Positions 1-4,563 of a DNA stretch of 5,243 bases are shown piece by piece. The notes under the pieces were generated by a model. The model did no database searches and was not told the origin of the DNA. It saw only the letters and a program-made list of their open reading frames with translations. The stretch comes from Paracoccaceae bacterium (GTDB taxonomy: Bacteria > Pseudomonadota > Alphaproteobacteria > Rhodobacterales > Rhodobacteraceae), in assembly GCA_002401945.1 (NCBI GenBank), contig NVUP01000008.1, positions 76,612 through 81,854 of the forward strand, in the 5' to 3' direction. A program made the translations under genes and the position numbers. The first letter of the stretch is position 1, and each line of letters starts with the position of its first letter.

Positions 1-53
1 GTATAATTGGGATCGCGCAGCTGCTGCGGCGTCCCGATGCTTCCATTATTCAT
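1..53 (-). CDS. N-terminus of probable NCS2-type purine/urate permease (partial, runs off left edge)
   Basis: Only 17 whole codons are visible: MNNGSIGTPQQLRDPNYT, where the last Thr is certain from two bases. An ATG at 53-51 is preceded by AGGGA (65-61) with a 7-base spacer, a good ribosome binding site, and the frame stays open to the edge. The gene lies 61 bases after the allA stop on the same strand, so it is probably the distal gene of the same operon. From memory, an N-terminus with 'IGTxxQLRDPxYT' resembles nucleobase:cation symporter-2 (uracil-xanthine permease, SLC23-like) proteins found next to urate genes in roseobacters, where a 'PPL...IPLGIQHVLAMF' stretch follows. The job would be uptake of urate, xanthine or a related purine across the inner membrane. 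That a gene starts here is fairly safe; the family call is a recollection from a very short stretch and could be wrong. Confidence 0.55.
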   Translation of the reverse strand, partial: MNNGSIGTPQQLRDPNY

Positions 54-114
54 GTCTTCGTCCCTATTGTTGGTTCTCCATAAAAGCTGCCTCTTTGCTG
101 GGCAGCCTTGGTCT

Positions 115-600
115 TTACGGGCGCGACACCATGTAGGCGGTGTCAAACCAGTGTTCTTCCAGATTGATTCCCGGGCCAATACGGTCGACGACAGCAAACA
201 ATCCCGGCGCCTGCAGAGGTGTCAGCACCCCGTGCCAGATGCCCCGAAACAGGTTTATCCCCTGTCCCGGTGTGGTCTCAAACGCCAGAGGCCTGCCCGG
301 CTTTCCGCCCTCATCCGGCGCAACAATCACCAAAAAACGGGTCTGAGACATCGGAATGAACGCCTGCGAGCCATCCGGGTGACGCTCAACCATCTCCAGC
401 TTGTAGGGCAAGCTGCGCGGCTGCGCGTCAAACAGCGAAATCCCGGCGCGCCCACCCGAAAACGCCAGCGTCGCCAGATCGTGATGGCGCCCACATTGCC
501 CTTGATTGATCAACTTATCAGGCTGCGCCTTTAGCTCCAGCACGTCACCAAAAGGGGCGAAAACTTCAGCGCTCAACTGTCGAATAGTGATCAAGGTCAT
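115..600 (-). CDS. allA: Ureidoglycolate lyase
   Basis: This 161-residue cytoplasmic protein should split (S)-ureidoglycolate into glyoxylate and urea (EC 4.3.2.3), the last step of the allantoin route. Its length matches the family (about 160 residues) and its motifs run in the usual order for this cupin-like fold: FAPFGDV (14-20), INQG (31-34), ERHPDGSQAFIPM (72-84), GQGINLFRGIWHGVL (112-126) and a C-terminal block with VVDR and LEEHWF (137-152). The start at 600 has AAAGG (614-610) nine bases upstream and matches the expected N-terminus. It lies downstream of the puuE-uraD fusion on the same strand, across a 184-base structured gap, and 61 bases before the permease start. I see no convincing promoter in the gap, so cotranscription with the fusion is plausible but unproven. 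No truncation or frameshift. Confidence in family and reaction is high. Confidence 0.93.
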   Translation of the reverse strand: MTLITIRQLSAEVFAPFGDVLELKAQPDKLINQGQCGRHHDLATLAFSGGRAGISLFDAQPRSLPYKLEMVERHPDGSQAFIPMSQTRFLVIVAPDEGGKPGRPLAFETTPGQGINLFRGIWHGVLTPLQAPGLFAVVDRIGPGINLEEHWFDTAYMVSRP

Positions 601-670
601 AGTTTATTACCTTTACTGGGACGCGGGGGAGTTTCTTCGACCCTGTTGGGCCAGCCTAGAAACACCAAGG

Positions 671-729
671 GCTGCGCCTGACCTTGGGGAGGTGCAAAGC
701 GCCTTCCCGAGGGGAAGGTCAGGCGCGGC
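671..729. repeat. Long nested inverted repeat (REP/BIME-like candidate)
   Basis: The arms 671-685 and 715-729 pair over 15 positions: 14 Watson-Crick pairs and one T673-G727 wobble. Inside them 686-695 pairs with 699-708 (10 pairs, two of them G-T wobbles) around an AAA loop, leaving only 709-714 unpaired. The whole 59 bases therefore fold into one hairpin. An alternative perfect 7-pair hairpin, CCTTCCC-GAG-GGGAAGG, lies at 702-718, and CCAAGG (665-670) can pair with CCTTGG (682-687). All three wobbles are G-U in plus-strand RNA but A-C mismatches in minus-strand RNA, so the full fold suits an RNA antisense to the flanking genes. Dispersed palindromic repeats are common in GC-rich proteobacterial intergenic DNA, and that is my leading reading. 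The pairing is directly visible; its role is not known. Confidence 0.65.
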
Positions 730-742
730 GCGGCAGTGCCGT

Positions 743-772
743 CGGGCGAAACACTCGCCTTCCTTTCGCCCG
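743..772. repeat. Hairpin just downstream of the puuE-uraD stop
   Basis: CGGGCGAAA (743-751) is a perfect 9-base inverted match to TTTCGCCCG (764-772), with a 12-base loop; GTC (741-743) can add to the stem with GAC (774-776) if 772-773 bulge. A competing 5-pair hairpin is possible at 745-759. On the minus strand the hairpin begins 13 bases after the stop codon of the fusion gene, where a transcript-end or mRNA-stabilising structure would sit. There is no T-run after it, so it does not qualify as a standard intrinsic terminator. Confidence 0.45.
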
Positions 773-784
773 CGACACCGCCAC

Positions 785-2203
785 TCATGATGGCAACACA
801 TCCCGCAATCGAAACTCGGCAATCCGCTCTACCTGCTTGCAGGCCTCGGCAAGCTCCACCTCGCGGCTGTTACCTATGCGGTGATGAAACGCCGCCAGAA
901 TCCTGGCCTTGTCGTAATCTCGCACCGCGATGATAAAAGGAAACCCGTGTTTGGCGACATAGTCATCGTTCAACCGGGTGAAACTCTCGCGCTCTCCGTC
1001 GGTCAACATGTCCAGCCCCGCTGCCGCCTGCTCGCCGGTGCTTTCCGCCGTCAGCCGCCCGGCCAAGGCCAGCTTGCCCGCCAGATCCGGGTGCGCCGTC
1101 AACACGCCCAGACGTTCATCGCCGGAGGCAGAGCGAAACATCCGCGCCAGCGCATTGTGCAGCCCCCCTGCGGTGTCATGCGCCGGGCCCAGCTCCAGAT
1201 CAAAGGCGCGCTCGGCAATCCAGGGCGAATGTTCAAAGATCGAGCCATATTTACCCACAAATGTCTGGCGATCCATCTGACTGGGGCGCGCGTACCGCCG
1301 ATGCGGATGGGTCTTGGCCCAGTGCTTGGCAATATCAATCCGACGCGGGCACCAGACACCGTCAAAGTCTTGAATATACTCAATGAACCGCTTCAGCCCG
1401 GCAATCTTGCCCGGACGACCAATCAGGCGGCAATGCAAGCCCACCGACATCATCTTGGCGGCCCCAGCCTCGCCTTCGGCATACAGCACATCAAAGGCAT
1501 CTTTCAGATACGAAAAGAACTGCTCGCCGGTGGTATATCCCGGTGCGGTGGCAAAGCGCATGTCATTGGCCTCCAGCGTATAGGGAATGATCAACTGGTC
1601 CCGCGTGCCCTGCTCACGCCAATAGGGCAGATCATCATCATAAGTGTCCGAGATATAGTCGAACCCAGCCTCTTCACTCACCAAACGCACCGTATTGGTG
1701 CTGCATCGCCCGGTGTACCAGCCACGCGGTCGCTTACCGACAACCTCGGTATGCAGACGCACCGCCTCACCAATTGCGGCACGTTCTTCTTCCTCAGGCA
1801 TGTCCTTGTGCTCAACCCACTTCAACCCATGGGATGCGATCTCCCAATCCGCCGACTTCATCGCCGCCAGTTGATCAGGACAGCGCGCCAATGCGGTGGC
1901 GACGCCATAAATGGTGACCGGGATATCCGCGCCAGTGAACAACCGGTGCAGCCGCCAGAACCCGGCGCGCGCGCCGTATTCATAGATCGACTCCATGTTC
2001 CAGTGCCGCTGACCGGGCCAGGGCGCCGCGCCGGGGATATCGGACAAAAACGCCTCGGAGGCCGCATCGCCGTGCAAGATATTATTCTCGCCGCCCTCTT
2101 CAAAGTTCAGCACAAACTGCACCGCCACCTTGGCGCCACCGGGCCATTGTGCATCCGGAGCATTGGCGCCATATCCAATCATGTCGCGCGGATATCTGGT
2201 CAT
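785..2203 (-). CDS. puuE-uraD: Bifunctional allantoinase (PuuE-type) / OHCU decarboxylase (UraD) fusion
   Basis: The 472-residue cytoplasmic protein joins two consecutive urate-pathway enzymes. Residues about 1-305 are a polysaccharide-deacetylase-fold allantoinase of the PuuE type (allantoin to allantoate): MTRYPRDMIGYG at the start, NFEEGGE (33-39), ASHG (123-126), and SVGLHCRLIGRPGK (253-266). Residues about 310-472 are OHCU decarboxylase, making S-allantoin from 2-oxo-4-hydroxy-4-carboxy-5-ureidoimidazoline: FEHSPWIAE (323-331), HPDLAG (371-376, with the family's catalytic His as H371), SxxEQ (388-392, probable catalytic Glu E391) and FPFIIAVR (421-428). PuuE enzymes are described as cofactor-independent and unrelated to metal-dependent allantoinases. 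The ATG at 2203 is supported by AAAGG nine bases upstream and by an in-frame TAG a little further out. It is divergent from uraH across 156 bases. The domain order is the reverse of the reaction order. Both halves look intact. Automated annotation may mislabel it as a polysaccharide deacetylase. Confidence 0.95.
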   Translation of the reverse strand: MTRYPRDMIGYGANAPDAQWPGGAKVAVQFVLNFEEGGENNILHGDAASEAFLSDIPGAAPWPGQRHWNMESIYEYGARAGFWRLHRLFTGADIPVTIYGVATALARCPDQLAAMKSADWEIASHGLKWVEHKDMPEEEERAAIGEAVRLHTEVVGKRPRGWYTGRCSTNTVRLVSEEAGFDYISDTYDDDLPYWREQGTRDQLIIPYTLEANDMRFATAPGYTTGEQFFSYLKDAFDVLYAEGEAGAAKMMSVGLHCRLIGRPGKIAGLKRFIEYIQDFDGVWCPRRIDIAKHWAKTHPHRRYARPSQMDRQTFVGKYGSIFEHSPWIAERAFDLELGPAHDTAGGLHNALARMFRSASGDERLGVLTAHPDLAGKLALAGRLTAESTGEQAAAGLDMLTDGERESFTRLNDDYVAKHGFPFIIAVRDYDKARILAAFHHRIGNSREVELAEACKQVERIAEFRLRDVLPS

Positions 2204-2263
2204 ACAGCCTGGCCTTTCAATCTATTGGGTTACTCCTTTACTATGGCAGAAGATGACAGCGGT

Positions 2264-2292
2264 TTTTCAAATTTTCCCGAAGGCACTGTCAA
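2264..2292 (-). promoter_or_regulatory. Candidate promoter for puuE-uraD
   Basis: Read on the minus strand, TTGACA (2292-2287) is a perfect sigma-70 type -35 box. A 17-base spacer leads to TGAAAA (2269-2264), a poor -10. It lies about 60-90 bases before the fusion start, a sensible distance. The perfect -35 box with a weak -10 would fit an activated promoter, but the call rests on the -35 box alone. Confidence 0.3.
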
Positions 2293-2295
2293 AGC

Positions 2296-2308
2296 TGCAA
2301 AGTTTGCA
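2296..2308. promoter_or_regulatory. Palindrome TGCAAAGTTTGCA, possible operator
   Basis: A perfect 6-base inverted repeat, TGCAAA and TTTGCA, around a single central G. It sits just upstream of the TTGACA box on the minus strand and 51 bases before the uraH start on the plus strand. A dimeric regulator bound here could control both divergent genes. The regulator is unknown; the LysR protein encoded at 3526-4467 is one candidate, but the site does not follow the usual T-N11-A layout. Confidence 0.4.
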
Positions 2309-2346
2309 ACCTCTTCGGGCATCGTGCAGGATTGTGACGCGAATTT

Positions 2347-2351
2347 AGGAG
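2347..2351 (+). promoter_or_regulatory. Ribosome binding site of uraH
   Basis: AGGAG ends 8 bases before the ATG at 2360. It is the strongest Shine-Dalgarno sequence in this part of the window and fixes the uraH start, which also matches the family N-terminus. Confidence 0.8.
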
Positions 2352-2359
2352 ACCTGTAG

Positions 2360-2716
2360 ATGACCGGCTATCTGACCACTCACGTTCTGGACACCGCCCA
2401 AGGATGCCCGGCGGCGGGGTTGAAAATTACGCTCTACCGCATTGAGGGCGAGACCCGTGCTCAACTGGCGGAGATGCAGACCAACGACGACGGCCGCACC
2501 GACACGCCGATTCTCCCCCAGGACAAGTTCTCCACCGGCACCTATGAGTTGGTGTTCCAGGCCGGAGAATATCTGCGCTCCAGCGGGCAGGCCAAAGTCG
2601 AGCCCCTGTTTCTGGATCAAATCCCGATCCGCTTTGGCATCAGCGACGCGCACGCCCATTACCACGTGCCACTGTTGCTGTCCGCTTTTGGATACTCCAC
2701 CTACCGCGGCAGTTGA
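2360..2716 (+). CDS. uraH: 5-hydroxyisourate hydrolase (transthyretin-like)
   Basis: The 118-residue protein hydrolyses 5-hydroxyisourate, the unstable product of urate oxidation, to OHCU (EC 3.5.2.17). It has the hallmarks of the transthyretin-related family: THVLD near the start (7-11, H8), GRTD (45-48, R46), HYHVPLLLS (100-108) and the family-specific C-terminal tetrapeptide YRGS (115-118). These His and Arg residues match the known active-site positions at the tetramer interface, and the missing YRGS in vertebrate transthyretin is what separates hormone carriers from enzymes. Length is normal. There is no signal peptide, so it acts in the cytoplasm. It stands alone on the plus strand, divergent from puuE-uraD whose UraD half takes its product, and convergent with the DUF1761 gene. 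Shared control with the fusion through the 156-base divergent region is likely. Confidence 0.96.
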   Translation: MTGYLTTHVLDTAQGCPAAGLKITLYRIEGETRAQLAEMQTNDDGRTDTPILPQDKFSTGTYELVFQAGEYLRSSGQAKVEPLFLDQIPIRFGISDAHAHYHVPLLLSAFGYSTYRGS

Positions 2717-3008
2717 TCCGCAAATCGCCTCGTATGCTCCCGCCCGGCAGTTCCCGCATCAAAGATGCCGGGCCTGCCCGTTGGGCGTGGCGCCTGCAGC
2801 GGGCGAGCCCTTGGCAACCAGCTCACAGCGCGCGGTACGCACGAAGCTACGCCCTACCCTGCCATGCGCCGCAAGGTGTTTTTAAAGGCGGGAGGGTTAC
2901 GCGTCTTGCAGTCTTCACATCTGCAAAGGTTGGAGCGGACCTCACTTAGCAACTCACTCTGAATCGTCAACCCAGCCTTATGTGGTGCCAATGTGGCCAC
3001 CGCTTAGC
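2717..3008. other. 292-base gap between convergent uraH and DUF1761 gene; no credible gene
   Basis: No frame gives a protein I recognise; the short open frames here have no good ribosome binding site and read through GC-rich hairpin sequence. The left part (2742-2810) holds a cluster of hairpins. Further right, TTGCAG (2906-2911) pairs with CTGCAA (2921-2926), and on the minus strand just after the DUF1761 stop a weak hairpin, GGTGGCC/GGCACC, can form at about 2982-3000. A TTTTTAAA run (2879-2886) is not preceded by a convincing stem. The gap may end both convergent transcripts and may include a dispersed repeat. Confidence 0.5.
2742..2786. repeat. GC-rich hairpin cluster downstream of uraH
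   Basis: GCCCGGCA (2742-2749) is a perfect inverted match to TGCCGGGC (2766-2773). A competing fold pairs GCATC (2756-2760) with GATGC (2764-2768) around AAA, extended by CCC/GGG past a one-base bulge. A second hairpin, GCCC-GTT-GGGC, follows at 2776-2786, and GC-rich palindromic sequence continues to about 2810. Position 26 bases after the uraH stop suits a transcript-end structure, but no T-run follows. Confidence 0.5.
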
Positions 3009-3395
3009 TTAGAATATCCCTTGGAAGATCACCATCACCACAACACTGACAACCCAGTACCCGGCATCCACCGCCCGCGCATAGGCGCTGTTCTTGCGGA
3101 ACAATCCGCTCGCATAGCCCATGACAGAGAACGCAACTACTGCTAGAATGATCGTCAGCAACGCGTTGGAGACTGCGGTGACACCAACCAGCCAACTGAC
3201 CAGAAACAGACCCGAAATCTGACAGATCATCGCCGCCTTGGGCATTTCATCGGCCGCGCCCATCTTTACCCCAACCCCTTGGGCCCACTTTACGCCAAAC
3301 AGCTTGGGCGAATACCAAAGCCAGCCGAGCAGGAATGCCGCAATAGCCCCGGCAATGACCCCGGTCCAGCTTACACCCTGAAAAAGTTCTGCCAT
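3009..3395 (-). CDS. DUF1761 family integral membrane protein
   Basis: The 128-residue protein is strongly hydrophobic, with about four membrane-spanning segments near residues 10-28, 54-73, 77-96 and 111-127, so it sits in the cytoplasmic membrane. The loop after the first segment reads GWLWYSPKLFGVKWAQG (24-40), which matches my memory of the conserved WYsPklFG...W motif of the DUF1761 family (about 130-140 residues, function unknown). The start at 3395 is fixed by AGGGGGA (3408-3402) six bases upstream, a strong ribosome binding site. It is convergent with uraH and lies downstream of the LysR gene on the same strand but 130 bases away, with its own AT-rich upstream region, so it is probably transcribed alone. 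No residue pattern ties it to purine breakdown. The family call is good; the role is unknown. Confidence 0.85.
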   Translation of the reverse strand: MAELFQGVSWTGVIAGAIAAFLLGWLWYSPKLFGVKWAQGVGVKMGAADEMPKAAMICQISGLFLVSWLVGVTAVSNALLTIILAVVAFSVMGYASGLFRKNSAYARAVDAGYWVVSVVVMVIFQGIF

Positions 3396-3442
3396 GAAGT
3401 GTCCCCCTGCAAATGGTTTGGCGCATGTCGCGCGCCCTATAC

Positions 3443-3458
3443 TTAACTATATCGTTAA
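3443..3458. promoter_or_regulatory. Palindrome TTAAC-N6-GTTAA in the DUF1761 promoter region
   Basis: TTAAC (3443-3447) and GTTAA (3454-3458) form a perfect inverted repeat with a 6-base centre, 48 bases before the DUF1761 start, in a markedly AT-rich island. On the minus strand it overlaps TATAGT (3451-3446), a possible -10, while TTGACC (3470-3465) resembles a -35 box but is spaced only 13 bases from it; a 17-18-base spacing gives weak -10 sequences. An adjacent TTAATTAA (3455-3462) overlaps the right arm. The layout suits an operator for a dimeric winged-helix repressor (for example ArsR or MarR type), whose gene is not in the window. Confidence 0.4.
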
Positions 3459-3495
3459 TTAAATGGTCAACGAATAGGTGACTCCAGCGCGGTTC

Positions 3496-3516
3496 AAAAC
3501 CCGGGTAAGGCACCGG
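3496..3516 (-). terminator. Weak candidate terminator after the LysR gene
   Basis: On the minus strand, starting about 10 bases after the LysR stop, CCGGT and ACCCGG can form a short stem (4-5 pairs with one bulged base) followed directly by GTTTT. The stem is short and the T-run has only four bases, so this is a marginal intrinsic terminator at best. Confidence 0.25.
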
Positions 3517-3525
3517 CAAGCCCCT

Positions 3526-4467
3526 TTAGAGGCGAGAGACTTCCTTTGCAACACGGGCCTCCGCCTCGCGGATCGTGCGCGCCATATGCTCGGTCATAAA
3601 ATCCATAAACAGGCGGGTTTTGGGATCCTGATGACGCCGATGGGTATACAGACAAGCCATCTGAACCGGCACCGGAGGGGTCTGTGTAGCCACCGGCAAC
3701 AAGCGTCCATCACAGAGATGATCGGCCACTTCGAACACCGGTTTCAGAGCAATACCCTGCCCGGTCAGAGCCCAATCGGTCAACACATCACCATCGTCAC
3801 ATTCGTACCGCCCCGAAACAGCATAGCGTTTGGGTCCCTCAGCTGTCTGCAGCATCCATTGAAATTCAGCCGCTCCGGGAAACCGCAGGTTCAGGCAGTC
3901 ATGGGTGCCATTGACCAGATCAGTGCCACTGTTTGGGGTGCCATGCCGCGCCAGATAGTCAGGCGATGCACAAAGCACCCGCTGGCAATCAGCGACTTTA
4001 CGAATGCGCAAGTTGCTGTCCACAGGCTGGCCGAGGAAAAACGCCAAATCCAACCCCTCGGTGGTCAGATCCACTGACCGATCCGTTAGCCGGAGCCGAA
4101 TGCTTATCTCAGGATACTGGGCCAGAAACTCTGGCACATGAGGGGCCACCAGCCGCCGCCCGGCCCCCAAAGGCGCAGCAACGAACAACGAGCCGCGTGG
4201 CACTTCGGTCAGGTGCATCACCTTGGCCTCGGCCGCATCCACCGCTTCCAGCACCGTCACCGCACCGCTGTAAAAGGCCTTGCCCTGCTCGGTTGATGTC
4301 AGATTTCGGGTGGTGCGCTGGAACAGCCGCACCCCGAGATAATCCTCAAGCTGCGAAATTCGCGCTGAGGTCACCGCTGGCGAAATCCGCAGATCACGGC
4401 CCGCCGCAGACATCGAGCCCAGTTCATAGACCCTTACAAAGGTCCGGATGTTATCGAGATACGACAT
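3526..4467 (-). CDS. LysR-family transcriptional regulator, probable regulator of urate catabolism
   Basis: The 313-residue protein has an N-terminal winged helix-turn-helix (about 3-62) with the LysR signature: LDNIRTFVRVYELGSMSAAG, then SPAVTSARISQLEDYLGVRLFQRTTR and LTSTEQG in order. A substrate-binding-like effector domain follows (about 88-290), with the usual ASPDYLARHG block. I start it at ATG 4467 because LysR proteins begin a few residues before the helix; an in-frame ATG at 4551 would add 28 residues of unrelated sequence. The ribosome binding site is poor (GGAA close to the ATG). It is divergent from puuD with 96 bases between the starts, the classic LysR arrangement in which the protein controls both itself and the neighbouring gene. 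By position, its effector is probably urate or another purine intermediate; that is inference. Family assignment is secure, target is not. Confidence 0.92.
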   Translation of the reverse strand: MSYLDNIRTFVRVYELGSMSAAGRDLRISPAVTSARISQLEDYLGVRLFQRTTRNLTSTEQGKAFYSGAVTVLEAVDAAEAKVMHLTEVPRGSLFVAAPLGAGRRLVAPHVPEFLAQYPEISIRLRLTDRSVDLTTEGLDLAFFLGQPVDSNLRIRKVADCQRVLCASPDYLARHGTPNSGTDLVNGTHDCLNLRFPGAAEFQWMLQTAEGPKRYAVSGRYECDDGDVLTDWALTGQGIALKPVFEVADHLCDGRLLPVATQTPPVPVQMACLYTHRRHQDPKTRLFMDFMTEHMARTIREAEARVAKEVSRL

Positions 4468-4563
4468 TGTTCCAATTTTTTTGATACAGCTTGATAATAT
4501 GCGGGAATACCGAATAAAGCGCGATTTGCCTAGGGTGACGGTGGATAACAAAAGAGGCCGATT
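4468..4563. promoter_or_regulatory. Divergent control region between lysR-type gene and puuD
   Basis: This 96-base AT-rich stretch must hold both promoters and the LysR site. TTGATA occurs twice, at 4481-4486 and 4491-4496, exactly one helical turn (10 bases) apart. Toward puuD, TTGATA (4491-4496) with AATAAA (4513-4518) at 16 bases spacing is a possible promoter. Toward the regulator gene, TATTAT (4499-4494, minus strand) is a plausible -10 without a good -35. No clean T-N11-A palindrome stands out. Confidence 0.5.
4553..4557 (+). promoter_or_regulatory. Ribosome binding site of puuD
   Basis: AGAGG lies six bases before the ATG at 4564. With the family-typical N-terminus it sets the start of the partial puuD gene. 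Confidence 0.7.

Larger units (their letters stand above)
601..784. other. 184-base gap between puuE-uraD and allA, rich in inverted repeats
   Basis: This stretch has no credible coding potential. It contains a nested hairpin element at 671-729, a second hairpin at 743-772 and a near-palindrome CGGCAGTGCCG at 731-741. It is unusually long for two genes of one pathway on the same strand. No clear -35/-10 pair facing allA was found, and there is no T-run after a hairpin that would mark an intrinsic terminator on the minus strand. The structures may attenuate or stabilise the allA-proximal transcript, or be a dispersed intergenic repeat. Confidence 0.6.
2204..2359. promoter_or_regulatory. Divergent promoter region between puuE-uraD and uraH
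   Basis: The 156 bases between the two outward-facing starts are more AT-rich than the genes around them and should hold promoters for both. Visible signals are a perfect TTGACA on the minus strand, a 13-base palindrome (2296-2308), a 7-base inverted repeat CCCGAAG/CTTCGGG (2276-2282 and 2313-2319), and TGACAG/CTGTCA (2254-2259 and 2286-2291). A TACTAT at 2239-2244 could be a -10 toward uraH but lacks a good -35. No ORF here looks real. Confidence 0.6.

Noticed and set aside
7..534. 175-residue open frame on the plus strand opposite allA
   Set aside because: It overlaps allA and the permease start antisense, has no ribosome binding site that I can see and no family features.
881..2359. 492-residue open frame on the plus strand opposite puuE-uraD
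   Set aside because: It is the antisense shadow of a gene with complete family motifs on the other strand; high GC keeps the frame open, and its translation is Arg/Pro/Gly-rich with no recognisable domain.
2713..2962. Small plus-strand open frames after uraH (78 and 65 residues)
   Set aside because: They overlap each other in different frames, read through palindromic GC-rich sequence, lack ribosome binding sites and have low-complexity Arg/Ala/Ser-rich products. They are more likely non-coding.
3488..3512. tRNA T-arm-like sequence GGTTCAAAACCC
   Set aside because: No matching 5-base T-stem, anticodon arm or acceptor stem could be assembled on either strand.
3247..3519. 90-residue minus-strand open frame over the DUF1761 gene start
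   Set aside because: It is out of frame with DUF1761, covers its promoter palindrome, and encodes no recognisable motif.
4468..4551. Upstream ATG at 4551 as start of the LysR gene
   Set aside because: It would add 28 residues before the helix-turn-helix, unlike the family, and consume nearly the whole promoter region shared with puuD.
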